From Nitrosospira sp. (GTDB lineage Bacteria; Pseudomonadota; Gammaproteobacteria; Burkholderiales; Nitrosomonadaceae): a stretch of 64,000 nt of DNA. Below, piece by piece: positions 34,095 through 42,637 of this stretch; the stretch's first letter is position 1, and every line of letters starts with the position of its first letter. Location of the stretch: contig JAPLQS010000056.1 of NCBI GenBank assembly GCA_026399575.1, forward strand, positions 1 to 64,000. Direction: 5' to 3'. The notes beneath the pieces are model-generated. The model made no database searches. It saw only the letters and a program-made list of their open reading frames with translations, and had not been told where the DNA came from. Position numbers and translations under genes: made by a program.

Positions 34095-34166
34095 GTCGAA
34101 CCGGCACAGCCGTTTCCAGCCGAGGGATTTTAAGTCCCTTGTGTCTACCAATTTCACCATCCGGGC
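34078..34166 (-). tRNA. tRNA-Leu (anticodon TAA)
   Basis: An 89-base class II tRNA with CCA encoded. GCCCGG begins the acceptor stem (34161-34166), the anticodon loop reads TAA within CTTAAAA, a long variable arm follows, and the T-arm loop GTTCGACTC is intact. It is the counterpart of E. coli leuZ and the integration target of the island. Confidence 0.92.
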
Positions 34167-34352
34167 GATTGGGGCTACGGAGGGGGCCACATGCACATAT
34201 GTCGCCTGAAAGCTACGTATTTATGGCGTTTCAGAACTGATAACCCTGCAAGTTACAAACTTTCGCCCCAAGTTTATTTTACCGGATTTCCACTCTGGAG
34301 CTACGTATTTCTAGGATTGACGCCTACTCCAGGTCGTCATGACAGAGAGACT
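34167..34352. other. Intergenic region between tRNA-Leu and recQ
   Basis: About 185 bp with no gene. AGCTACGTATTT occurs twice, at 34211-34222 and 34299-34310. Upstream control of tRNA-Leu and the end of recQ must lie here. Confidence 0.4.
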
Positions 34353-36215
34353 CTAAACTTCATTCCTCACATCCTCCACCACTCGCAAAAACGCATCTCC
34401 ATACCTTGCCAGCTTGGCTCGCCCTACCCCACTGATCTGAGCCAGATCGGTCAAGCTGCCGGGGCGGCGATTGAGAATTTCCAGCAAAGTGCTATCGTGA
34501 AAAATCACATAGGGTGGCACACCTTGGTCGCGGGCGAGTTCCAGGCGTTTTGCTTTGAGCGCCTGCCACAATGGGTCTTCGCTGGCTCCGGCAAAGACCT
34601 CGCGTAGGCGAGAACTGCGTTCTGCTTTACTGATTTTGCGTTTGACCAGTTCAGCGTCGCGCCTTAACCATACAGATTGTTCGCCACGTAATACTGGGCG
34701 GGCAGTTTCGGTAAGCTTCAGCCCGCCATAAGCTTCCATGTCCGTATTGAGCAAACCGGCTGCTATCAGCTGGCGAAAGACGCTGCTCCATAGCGCCTGT
34801 GCCAATTCCTTGCCGATACCGAAGGTGCTGAGTTGCTGGTGATGGAATTGTTCTACCTTCGCGGTGGCCTTGCCGAGCAGCACGTCAATCAGATGGGCGA
34901 CACCAAAGCGTTGGCCGGTGCGATAAACGCAGGACAGCGCCATCTGCGCCGCCTGTGTCGCATCCCAAGTATCCATTGGTGTAAGGCAGTTGTCGCACTG
35001 ATCGCAATTGCCGGGAAGTTCTTCGCCAAAATAGCGCAACAGAATCTGGTGGCGGCAGGCGGTGGATTCGCAGAAACCCAGCAGCGCATCGAGCTTTTGC
35101 AGTTCCACCCGTTTGCGCTCCTCGGATGCGTCGCCGGAAAGCAGCATCTGGCGCATGGAGACCACATCGCCCAGGCCGTAAACCATCCACGCATTCGCAG
35201 GCAGGCCGTCGCGCCCGGCGCGCCCGGTTTCCTGATAGTAGCCTTCCATGCTCTTGGGCAGGTCGAGATGCGCGACGAAGCGCACATTGGGTTTGTCTAT
35301 CCCCATGCCGAACGCGACGGTCGCGACAATAATGACGCCCTCCTCGCGCAGAAATCTTTGCTGGTTGGTGTTGCGGGTGGCAGCGTCGAGTCCGGCGTGA
35401 TAGGGCAATGCATTCCAGCCCTGTCCCTTGAGCCACGTTGCGGTCTCTTCAACTTTCTTGCGCGACAGACAATACACTATGCCCGCATCGTTTGGATGTT
35501 CGGCTTCGAGAAAGGCCTGCAACTGCTGGCGCGCACTGGCCTTCTGCGTGACATGGTAGCGGATGTTGGGGCGATCGAAGCTGGAGACGGACTGCTGCGC
35601 CTGCTCCAGCGCCAGCCGCTCGACGATCTCGCGCCGCGTCGGCGCATCTGCCGTGGCTGTCAGCGCAATACGTGGCACATTGGGAAAGCGTTCGTGCAAC
35701 ACGGTCAGCTCGCGATACTCAGGACGGAAATCGTGCCCCCACTGAGACACGCAATGCGCCTCGTCTATGGCGAACAGGGCCAACCCGCTGCTCTCTTGCA
35801 ACTGCTCCAGCAGATCAAGAAAACTCTCCATCATCAGACGCTCGGGCGCGACATACAGCAGCTTCAATTCGCCGCGCAGCAAACACCCTGACACCTCGCG
35901 CGCCGCAACAGCATCCAGGCTGGAGTTCAGGAAAGCGGCTTTCACGCCAAGCTGCTTGAGCGCATCCACCTGATCCTGCATCAGCGCGATCAGCGGTGAC
36001 ACCACGATGCCGACTCCGCGCCGCAGCAAGGCAGGAATCTGGTAGCACAACGACTTGCCGCCGCCGGTCGGCATCAGCACCAATGAATCGCCCCCCGCCG
36101 CGACATGCTCAACGATGGCCTGCTGCGCGCCACGAAAGGCCGCGTAGCCGAAAACATCGCGCAGGATTTGCTGGGCGGATTGGGAATGAGTGGAGACAGG
36201 CTTTCTGAGCACCAT
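34353..36215 (-). CDS. recQ: ATP-dependent DNA helicase RecQ
   Basis: A 620-residue RecQ: Walker [13 protein letters not shown] box with the aromatic-rich loop [17 protein letters not shown], helicase motif [12 protein letters not shown], the zinc-binding Cys residues (CRHQ...CDQCDNC), winged helix, and a C-terminal HRDC domain with [15 protein letters not shown]. Acts in recombination and replication-fork repair. The length is typical. It lies ~190 bp from tRNA-Leu, on the same strand. Confidence 0.94.
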   Translation of the reverse strand: MVLRKPVSTHSQSAQQILRDVFGYAAFRGAQQAIVEHVAAGGDSLVLMPTGGGKSLCYQIPALLRRGVGIVVSPLIALMQDQVDALKQLGVKAAFLNSSLDAVAAREVSGCLLRGELKLLYVAPERLMMESFLDLLEQLQESSGLALFAIDEAHCVSQWGHDFRPEYRELTVLHERFPNVPRIALTATADAPTRREIVERLALEQAQQSVSSFDRPNIRYHVTQKASARQQLQAFLEAEHPNDAGIVYCLSRKKVEETATWLKGQGWNALPYHAGLDAATRNTNQQRFLREEGVIIVATVAFGMGIDKPNVRFVAHLDLPKSMEGYYQETGRAGRDGLPANAWMVYGLGDVVSMRQMLLSGDASEERKRVELQKLDALLGFCESTACRHQILLRYFGEELPGNCDQCDNCLTPMDTWDATQAAQMALSCVYRTGQRFGVAHLIDVLLGKATAKVEQFHHQQLSTFGIGKELAQALWSSVFRQLIAAGLLNTDMEAYGGLKLTETARPVLRGEQSVWLRRDAELVKRKISKAERSSRLREVFAGASEDPLWQALKAKRLELARDQGVPPYVIFHDSTLLEILNRRPGSLTDLAQISGVGRAKLARYGDAFLRVVEDVRNEV

Positions 36216-36293
36216 CAGTCTGATCGATTCTTTTTGAGTACGAGTGGTTAATATTCAGTGCGCACCAGAAGCTTTACCTGCGACCGGGCCTCG

Positions 36294-36521
36294 TCAGCTC
36301 ATCTCAATCACTCGTGCCACATCACCATGGCACTCCGAACACAAACCTACCAGCAGCAAGTCGCCTGTTTTGACTGCCCCCGAGAAATTAATGATGGTTA
36401 CTTCATGACGGCACTTACCGCACCAGACATTAGAGAGTAGGAGCTTCTTGCTATAACTGGGAATGGCTGCCCACAGCTTGGCTGCGGGTGCAGTAAATTT
36501 AGGAATGGATTCGATGGTCAT
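36294..36521 (-). CDS. Hypothetical protein with CxxC pairs (zinc-ribbon-like)
   Basis: About 75 residues from the ATG at 36521 (frame open from 36581). Two CxxC motifs, CGKC and CSEC, with His residues close by, suggest a zinc-ribbon. It may be part of a short operon with the retropepsin gene 23-80 bp upstream. No clear ribosome site. Family not recognised. Confidence 0.5.
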   Translation of the reverse strand: MTIESIPKFTAPAAKLWAAIPSYSKKLLLSNVWCGKCRHEVTIINFSGAVKTGDLLLVGLCSECHGDVARVIEMS

Positions 36522-36604
36522 ATGCTTATGTATGGCACTGATGGTGCTACACGGCTTTATATGGGATTGCAGCATCTTCATCGGACTTTTAACATTTTAC
36601 GGGA

Positions 36605-37096
36605 TTATTTGGTCCTGATTCGCAGTACCATCTTATCGTCCGACTGGAGCACATCTACCCTGCGCAAGAAGTTTTGTCCAAGTAGTGCCATATTTCCTTG
36701 GATACCAACACCCACACTGAGATTCTCTACTATGATGCCTCCTGCCTCAATAGTTTGCCCTGAAACAATTTCGCCCATTACCCCACCGTTCGCAGTCAGA
36801 AAATTGACCGGCATACCCCTAGGTAAATCGACGTTCCGCGCAATATCACGGCTGATAGATACTGTACTGGCTCCCGTATCCACCATGAAATCTACGGGGT
36901 GACCGTTGATCGCACCTCGCACATAGTAATGTCCATCCCGTGATCTTGGGATCACTATTTCTCCGCTGACTAGTTTCGCGCTGGCTATGGCAATTGATGG
37001 TTTCTGACTGGCGTCAAAATATAAATAAGCCACACCAGAGATAGTGATCCAGATCCCGAGAGCGGCGATATGGCCCCAAGGGCGGCGGCTACTCAT
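36605..37096 (-). CDS. Retropepsin-like aspartic protease (clan AA)
   Basis: A 163-residue protein. An N-terminal membrane anchor (HIAALGIWITISGVAYLY) is followed by a periplasmic domain with the aspartic protease motif VDFMVDTGASTVSIS; the second flap-like region is GNMALLGQNFL. Single-domain retropepsin-like proteins of TIGR02281/clan AA type are often membrane-anchored and probably act as dimers. Substrates are unknown. Confidence 0.75.
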   Translation of the reverse strand: MSSRRPWGHIAALGIWITISGVAYLYFDASQKPSIAIASAKLVSGEIVIPRSRDGHYYVRGAINGHPVDFMVDTGASTVSISRDIARNVDLPRGMPVNFLTANGGVMGEIVSGQTIEAGGIIVENLSVGVGIQGNMALLGQNFLRRVDVLQSDDKMVLRIRTK

Positions 37097-37344
37097 GCTA
37101 TTGAGAGTGGGTTTCAGGAAGTCAAGGCGAATTTAATCTCAGCAAGCCGGGCAATTCAAAATCAGATGATGAGCAAAGCGGCTTTTTGATGTATGCCATC
37201 CCCACCAAGGAGGTATCGGGTTAGACTCACCCTTGCCTTCTTCCAAAGACGCATCTACCACGCTGCATTAAACTATCGACTCACCCTAACTCTGCGCATT
37301 CACTTGGTTTCCCGGAAATTACCGGGCAAGTTAGGGTGTTGAAT
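37097..37344. other. Intergenic region between retropepsin gene and tRNA-Cys
   Basis: About 250 bp with no gene. A 9-bp inverted repeat (37282-37290 and 37330-37338) with an inner 5-bp hairpin lies immediately downstream of tRNA-Cys on the minus strand; it may mark the 3' processing or end of the tRNA transcript. Confidence 0.45.
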
Positions 37345-37418
37345 TGGAGGCGGGGGTCGGAATCGAACCGGCGTCCACGGCTTTGCAGGCCGCTGCATGA
37401 CCACTCTGCCACCCCGCC
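37345..37418 (-). tRNA. tRNA-Cys (anticodon GCA)
   Basis: A 74-base tRNA, CCA encoded. GGCGGGG opens the acceptor stem, the anticodon loop reads CTGCAAA (GCA), and GGTTCGATTCC forms the T-arm. It follows tRNA-Gly on the same strand, as in the E. coli pgsA-glyW-cysT group. Confidence 0.95.
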
Positions 37419-37555
37419 GTTGTTGTGCAGCCAGCAAGCAGGCTGCGTTACAACGCTATAGCAAAAACTAAAAAAGGAAAACAGATTTTTCAGCAAAAAT
37501 CACGCAAGCTGCGTGCGTGGGGTCTCATGCTAAAAGATCCATTTTCCCTGGAAGC

Positions 37556-37630
37556 TGGAGCGGGAAACGAGGCTCGAACTCGCGACCCCAACCTTGGCAA
37601 GGTTGTGCTCTACCACTGAGCTATTCCCGC
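37556..37630 (-). tRNA. tRNA-Gly (anticodon GCC)
   Basis: A 75-base tRNA, CCA encoded. GCGGGAA opens the acceptor stem, the anticodon is GCC (TTGCCAA), and GAGTTCGAGCCTC is the T-arm. It lies ~110 bp downstream of pgsA. Confidence 0.95.
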
Positions 37631-37742
37631 AAATGAGGCATCCCAGTATTTCTTGAGACACCTCGAAAACAAAGCAGGGATTATAGAGATGCTGCTGTTT
37701 TTGTCAAGAAAAGCCACGTAATGACGCGGTTTCAGAATAGTC

Positions 37743-38315
37743 TCAGCTGTGCTTCAATGCCTGTGGAATTGCAACCTTAAGGTAATACACCATGGACCAC
37801 AGCGTCAGTACGGCTGCCAGATAGATCAGCCAGGTCCCCACTTCCTGCGGGTTGAAACCTTCGCCAACTTTGTCATGATACAGCAGTAACGGAATGGCTA
37901 TCATTTGCGATGCGGTTTTTATTTTCCCCATAAAGGAAACCCCCACGCTTTTGCTTTTGCCGATCTGCGCCATCCACTCGCGCAGAGCTGAAATGGTGAT
38001 TTCACGGCCAATGATGATAAAAGCGACCAGTGCATCGAGCCGCTCCAGTTGTACCAGGACGACCAGTGCCGCTGCCACCATCAGTTTGTCCGCCACTGGG
38101 TCAAGAAATGCGCCGAAAGCCGAGGTCTGGTTCAGTACCCGGGCCAGATAGCCATCCAGCCAATCGGTGATGGCCGCACCGGCAAAGATAATAGTGGCAA
38201 TCAGATTCTGGTCAGAGTGCGATAACCATGCTGGTGGAAAATAGAAAATTCCGACGAACAATGGAATCGCCAGTATCCGTAACCAGGTGAGAATATTGGG
38301 CAGGTTAAAAGGCAT
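37743..38315 (-). CDS. pgsA: CDP-diacylglycerol-glycerol-3-phosphate 3-phosphatidyltransferase
   Basis: A 190-residue membrane enzyme that makes phosphatidylglycerophosphate, the first step toward phosphatidylglycerol and cardiolipin. The CDP-alcohol phosphotransferase motif is complete: DG, AR, G and two Asp in the stretch around DGYLARVLNQ and GAFLDPVADK. Four or more transmembrane helices. It follows uvrC by 51 bp and precedes tRNA-Gly and tRNA-Cys. Confidence 0.93.
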   Translation of the reverse strand: MPFNLPNILTWLRILAIPLFVGIFYFPPAWLSHSDQNLIATIIFAGAAITDWLDGYLARVLNQTSAFGAFLDPVADKLMVAAALVVLVQLERLDALVAFIIIGREITISALREWMAQIGKSKSVGVSFMGKIKTASQMIAIPLLLYHDKVGEGFNPQEVGTWLIYLAAVLTLWSMVYYLKVAIPQALKHS

Positions 38316-38366
38316 GGAGAGCGGAATATGCCGCTGAAATGTAATTGGAGCGTTCAGTCGCTGGAT

Positions 38367-40187
38367 TCAATGTAGTTCCTTATAGATTTTTTCTGCGAGC
38401 GCACGGCTAATACCTTCGGTCTGCTGCAGCTCTTCAATGCTCGCAGTCAGCACGCCTTTCAATCCACCAAACCGCGCCAGCAGATTCTGCCGGCGCTTGA
38501 TGCCGATCCCGCTGACTTGCTCCAGGCTTGAACTGGTGCGGGATTTGCCACGCCTGGCGCGATGACCCTGAATCGCAAAACGATGGGCCTCATCGCGAAT
38601 TTGCTGGATCAGATGTAAGCCAGGATGATCCTTGGGCAATTGTAACGGCTTTTTCATGCTTGGAAAGATCAATTGTTCCAGGCCAGGCTTGCGTTCTTCG
38701 CCTTTCGCCACCCCCAGTACATTAGCATCATTCAGTCCGAGTTCTACCAGTGTTTCCTGGGCAACGCTTATCTGCCCTTTGCCGCCATCTATCAAAATCA
38801 GATCGGGCAACCTGCCCTCCCCCTCGGCAACTTTATGGTAGCGCCGGGACAGAACATCGCGCATGGCAGCGTAATCATCCCCCGGCGTGATGCCACCAAT
38901 GTTGTAGCGGCGGTATTCACCGTTACGCATGGAGTAGTTGTCGTAAACCACGCAGGAGGCAACGGTGGCCTCGCCCTGTGTGTGGCTGATGTCAAAGCAT
39001 TCGATGCGAGCCAGACCTGTCATATCCAATGCTTGCTGCAAGGCCTGCAACCGCTCTTCCTGGCTGATCTGTCGTTCCAGCATTTGTTTCAGTGCCAGTC
39101 GAGCGTTCTCTGTCGCCATCTCCAGCCAGATGCGACGTTCACTGATGGAATTGAGACTGATCGCAACTTTATGGCCGCATTGTTCGCTAAGCAGGACTTG
39201 CAAAGCTTCCCGGTGAATCTTCTCACCGACGATGATGACTGGTGGTACGCCACGATTAAGATAATGCTGGGCGAGAAAAGCCTCCACTGCGGCAGTCGGA
39301 TCATATCCTTCCGCATTCTGTGGGAAAAAGCTCTTGTCCCCCAGGTGGCGTCCCCCCCTTACCATGGCAAGATTGACACAGATTTTTCCGCCACCCTCAT
39401 CCTGCACAGCGCAGGCAATGATATCAGCATCCAGCGCCCTGCCGCTGTCAACGAACTGTTTCTCCCGGATTTTGCGCAATGCTTGAATCTGGTCGCGGAA
39501 TAATGCAGCCTGCTCGTAATCCAGGCAGTCAGCAGCCTGCTGCATTTTTTCAGCAATGCTTTCCAGCACTTCGGTTTGCTTGCCCTGCAGAAAAAGCTCG
39601 GCGTTTCTTGCATCCTCGCGATAAGCTGGTTCAGTGATCAACTGGACGCAAGGTCCGCTGCAACGCTTGATCTGATACAGCAGGCAGGGCCGGGCGCGGT
39701 TACTGAAGACGCTGTCCTCGCAAGTACGAATGCGAAATACCTTTTGCAGGAGCTGAATGCTCTCCCTTACCATCCCTGCGTTGGGAAAGGGACCGAAATA
39801 ATGGTGCCGTTTGTCCAATGCCCCCCGATAAAAACCAAGACGTGGAAAATGATGCCCGCTCAGAACAACATACGGATACGATTTATCATCCCTGAACAGT
39901 ATGTTGTATTTCGGTGCTAAGGTTTTAATCAGGTTGTTTTCAAGCAGCAATGCCTCGGCTTCGGAACGGGTGACGGTGGTCTCGATCGCCGTGATTTGGG
40001 ACACCATCAACTTGGTGCGGGGGGCTAAACCGGTTTTTTGGAAATAGGATAAAACGCGTTTCTTCAGATTTATTGCCTTACCGACATAAATCACCTGCCC
40101 TGCCGCATTCAACATGCGATAAACGCCCGGTTGGGCGGGGAGGTTTGAGGCAAAAGCCTTGGCGTCGAAAACAGGTACTGCTGGCAA
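38367..40187 (-). CDS. uvrC: Excinuclease ABC subunit C
   Basis: A 606-residue UvrC, which makes the dual incisions in nucleotide excision repair with UvrAB. The N-terminal GIY-YIG nuclease (GVYRMLNAAGQVIYVGKA) precedes the Cys cluster/UVR region and the RNase H-like C-terminal endonuclease (RIECFDISHTQGE, LILIDGGKGQ), followed by helix-hairpin-helix repeats. 5 bp downstream of the tautomerase gene and upstream of pgsA; the uvrC-pgsA order is widespread. Confidence 0.95.
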   Translation of the reverse strand: MPAVPVFDAKAFASNLPAQPGVYRMLNAAGQVIYVGKAINLKKRVLSYFQKTGLAPRTKLMVSQITAIETTVTRSEAEALLLENNLIKTLAPKYNILFRDDKSYPYVVLSGHHFPRLGFYRGALDKRHHYFGPFPNAGMVRESIQLLQKVFRIRTCEDSVFSNRARPCLLYQIKRCSGPCVQLITEPAYREDARNAELFLQGKQTEVLESIAEKMQQAADCLDYEQAALFRDQIQALRKIREKQFVDSGRALDADIIACAVQDEGGGKICVNLAMVRGGRHLGDKSFFPQNAEGYDPTAAVEAFLAQHYLNRGVPPVIIVGEKIHREALQVLLSEQCGHKVAISLNSISERRIWLEMATENARLALKQMLERQISQEERLQALQQALDMTGLARIECFDISHTQGEATVASCVVYDNYSMRNGEYRRYNIGGITPGDDYAAMRDVLSRRYHKVAEGEGRLPDLILIDGGKGQISVAQETLVELGLNDANVLGVAKGEERKPGLEQLIFPSMKKPLQLPKDHPGLHLIQQIRDEAHRFAIQGHRARRGKSRTSSSLEQVSGIGIKRRQNLLARFGGLKGVLTASIEELQQTEGISRALAEKIYKELH

Positions 40188-40192
40188 AAAGC

Positions 40193-40378
40193 TTACTCCT
40201 CGCCTAGCAACTTGCCAGCGATAGCCCAGTTTTCATGAGGCAATTCGTCAAAAGCAATGTAGGTATAGGATTTTGGTTTGTGTGCGATGCGCTCCAGCGT
40301 ATCGGTAATTTCTTCGGCTATCTTCTGCTTTTGCTCACGGCTGAGAGCGCCGGCAATACGGATATTGACGTAGGGCAT
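40193..40378 (-). CDS. 4-oxalocrotonate tautomerase family protein
   Basis: A 61-residue tautomerase-fold protein. After removal of Met the N-terminal Pro (PYVNIRI) is the usual catalytic base; EQKQKIAEEITDTL is the conserved helix. Substrate unknown. It sits 5 bp upstream of uvrC and 15 bp after the uracil-DNA glycosylase gene in an operon-like row. Confidence 0.8.
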   Translation of the reverse strand: MPYVNIRIAGALSREQKQKIAEEITDTLERIAHKPKSYTYIAFDELPHENWAIAGKLLGEE

Positions 40379-40393
40379 GCTTCCTCCAGTTAT

Positions 40394-41068
40394 CTAGATG
40401 AGCGCCAGATCGGCGCAAATCTTTGCGAATACATTTTCGAACATTTCGGTGGTCAGGCGTTTGGTCTGGGTATTGTAGCGGCTGCAATGATAACTGTCAT
40501 AGAGCGTCAGACCGTTGGGCAAGGCGTGAACGGCAGCATGCGCAAAAGGATAAGCCTTGGATTTGAGTCCCAAGGCCATCAACCCCGCCTGGTGAGCGAC
40601 TGTGCCCAGAGCGAGCAGTGCCCTGCCCCTTCCCGCTGAAAAATCTGTAATTTCAGCCGCAAGATAGCTGTTGCATTGACGGATTTCAGCCAACTCTGGT
40701 TTGTTCTCCGGCGGCAGGCATTTGACTGCATTGGTAATGCGGCATCCAGGAAGTTGTAAGCCGTCATCTGCAGAAATTGATTCATCATGACTGGCCAAGC
40801 CGAATTTATGTAGCGTCTGGTATAACAGAATTCCCGCATGATCTCCGGTAAAAGGTCTGCCGGTTCGATTTGCTCCATGCATGCCGGGGGCAAGGCCAAT
40901 GATGAGAAGCTTGGGCGTGGTATCGCCAAAGGCCGGGACAGGACGAGCATAATAATCCCCGTGCCGAGTTTTCACTTCATCCAGGAATCGCGCCAGTCGC
41001 TGACACTGACGACAATCTGCCGAGAACTTGAGCTGCATGGAATTGTCGCTTGCCTGTCGTGGTAGCAT
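40394..41068 (-). CDS. Uracil-DNA glycosylase, family 5 type (UdgB-like)
   Basis: About 224 residues, excising uracil and perhaps other deaminated bases from DNA. The motif GLAPGMHGANRTGRPFTGD matches family 5 glycosylases. An Fe-S cluster is likely: CRQC at the start plus further Cys (GCRIT, KCLPPENK). SYHCSRYNTQTKRLT near the end corresponds to the second conserved His segment. Start may be 41068 (weak SD) or the ATG at 41038 (MQLKFSADCRQC), which would give 214 residues. Confidence 0.82.
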   Translation of the reverse strand: MLPRQASDNSMQLKFSADCRQCQRLARFLDEVKTRHGDYYARPVPAFGDTTPKLLIIGLAPGMHGANRTGRPFTGDHAGILLYQTLHKFGLASHDESISADDGLQLPGCRITNAVKCLPPENKPELAEIRQCNSYLAAEITDFSAGRGRALLALGTVAHQAGLMALGLKSKAYPFAHAAVHALPNGLTLYDSYHCSRYNTQTKRLTTEMFENVFAKICADLALI

Positions 41069-41122
41069 TTTCTTTTTCTACTTTGCTGAAGTTCTTGCGG
41101 GCCAATACTACCGGAGTCAGAC

Positions 41123-41154
41123 GAAAAAAGGGCGGCTTGAAAAAGCCGCCCTTT
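41123..41154 (-). terminator. Intrinsic terminator of the tRNA-Ala/tRNA-Glu transcript
   Basis: A 12-bp stem (41127-41138 with 41143-41154) closed by a GAAA loop, with a T-run on the minus strand (A-run 41124-41129 on the plus). It begins 16 bp beyond the tRNA-Glu CCA. Being symmetrical it could also stop plus-strand transcription. Confidence 0.8.
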
Positions 41155-41169
41155 ATTTCTACGCATCAA

Positions 41170-41245
41170 TGGCGTCCCCAGCGGGATTCGAACCCGCGTA
41201 CTCACCGTGAAAGGGTGATGTCCTAGGCCTCTAGACGATGGGGAC
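41170..41245 (-). tRNA. tRNA-Glu (anticodon TTC)
   Basis: A 76-base tRNA with CCA encoded. GTCCCCA opens the acceptor stem, anticodon TTC lies in CTTTCAC, and GGTTCGAATCC is the T-arm. It is 31 bp downstream of tRNA-Ala on the same strand. Confidence 0.95.
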
Positions 41246-41276
41246 TAAAGGAATTTTACTGTTGCTACCGAGAATT

Positions 41277-41352
<76 letters not shown>

Positions 41353-41368
41353 GACAAAAAGAAGGCGA

Positions 41369-41397
41369 ATTATACTGAGGCACCCGGCCCCAGTCAA
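41369..41397 (-). promoter_or_regulatory. Sigma-70 promoter of the tRNA-Ala/tRNA-Glu operon
   Basis: On the minus strand TTGACT (41392-41397) and a perfect TATAAT (41369-41374) with 17-base spacing lie 17 bp upstream of tRNA-Ala. A textbook strong promoter. Confidence 0.8.
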
Positions 41398-41458
41398 TGT
41401 AAAGCCTTCGCCATGAATCGGCAAGTCAAATGAATCCCATGATCTAATACGCTTCTGA

Positions 41459-42637
41459 TTAAGCCCCATAGCGCGCTTTCTTTATATTTTCCAGGGCTGC
41501 CGCAATGACATGACGCGGTGCACCGATATTCATGCGCATGAAACCGCCGCCGCTCTCGCCGAACAAAGTACCGGGACTCATGCCTACATGGGCCTCATGC
41601 ACGAAAAAATGTTTGAGTTGTGCATCAGTTTGTCCCAATGCAACTCCCAGCGTGCGGCAATCCAGCCATAGCAGGTAGGTACCTTCCGGCTGGATAAGCC
41701 GGATTTCCGGGAGATGGGTAGTCAGGTATTCTTCGACGAAATCCCGCGTATCCCGCAGGTAAATCAGCAATGCATCCAGCCATGCCGCTCCTTCCCGGTA
41801 AGCAGCCTCAAAGGCGACGATGCTGAAGGGATTGGATGCGCTGACGTGCATCGTGTCGAATGCCCGGGCAATTGCTGTGCGGCGCTCCAGGTTCGGCACA
41901 ATGAGCGCAGAAAGATTCAGACCGGGGATATTGAAAGTCTTGCTGGGTGCAACAGCGGTAACGATGTTTGCCGAATTCCCAGCTAGTAGTGAAAGTGTGC
42001 AGTGTTTGTTTTCAGGGTAGACCAGGTCAGCATGGATCTCGTCCGAAAATACGATCAGATCATGTTTTTCCGCGATCCGCAGCAGGCGCTCCAACTCAAA
42101 TTTTCTCCATACCCTGCCCACCGGGTTATGCGGGGAGCACAGCAGCAGCAGACGTGCCTTCGTCGCGCACTGCTCCAGATGATCAAAGTCGATAGTGTAA
42201 CGACCGTTCTCCAAGTGCAACGGGTTTAGTAGCAGTTGTCCACCAGTGCTGGTGACGGCGGAGAAAAAGGGGAAATACACTGGCGGTTGCACGATGACCG
42301 ATTCGCCCGTTCCTGCATAAGCCATGACCGCCGCATGCAGCGTAGGCACTACCCCAGGGCACATCACGATCCATTCGCGCTGCACCTCCCAGTCATGGCG
42401 TTGTTTTAGCCAGTGTATCAGTGCCTGGTACAGGCTATCTGGATAGATGGTGTAACCATAGATGGGATGGGCGGCGCGCGCAGCAAGTGCTGCGGTTACG
42501 GCTGGCGGTACAGGAAAATCCATATCAGCAACCCACAGCGGGGTGACCTCTGCCGTGCCGAACATGTTCTGCCGGCCATCATATTTGAGACTGGCACTTC
42601 CGCTGCGGCTGATGTCACGACTGAAGTCGAAACTCAA
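41459..42637 (-). CDS. ovoB: PLP-dependent C-S beta-lyase, likely OvoB (MalY/PatB family)
   Basis: A 392-residue fold-type I PLP enzyme. SKTFNIPGLN contains the PLP Lys, CSPHNPVGRVW and FSDEIHADLVYP are cofactor-binding stretches of the MalY/PatB (cystathionine beta-lyase-like) group. It overlaps ovoA by four bases. In ovothiol synthesis a PLP lyase of this kind (OvoB) cleaves 5-histidylcysteine sulfoxide to 5-thiohistidine, so this identity is strongly suggested by the pair; by itself it could be any C-S lyase. Confidence 0.82.
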   Translation of the reverse strand: MSFDFSRDISRSGSASLKYDGRQNMFGTAEVTPLWVADMDFPVPPAVTAALAARAAHPIYGYTIYPDSLYQALIHWLKQRHDWEVQREWIVMCPGVVPTLHAAVMAYAGTGESVIVQPPVYFPFFSAVTSTGGQLLLNPLHLENGRYTIDFDHLEQCATKARLLLLCSPHNPVGRVWRKFELERLLRIAEKHDLIVFSDEIHADLVYPENKHCTLSLLAGNSANIVTAVAPSKTFNIPGLNLSALIVPNLERRTAIARAFDTMHVSASNPFSIVAFEAAYREGAAWLDALLIYLRDTRDFVEEYLTTHLPEIRLIQPEGTYLLWLDCRTLGVALGQTDAQLKHFFVHEAHVGMSPGTLFGESGGGFMRMNIGAPRHVIAAALENIKKARYGA

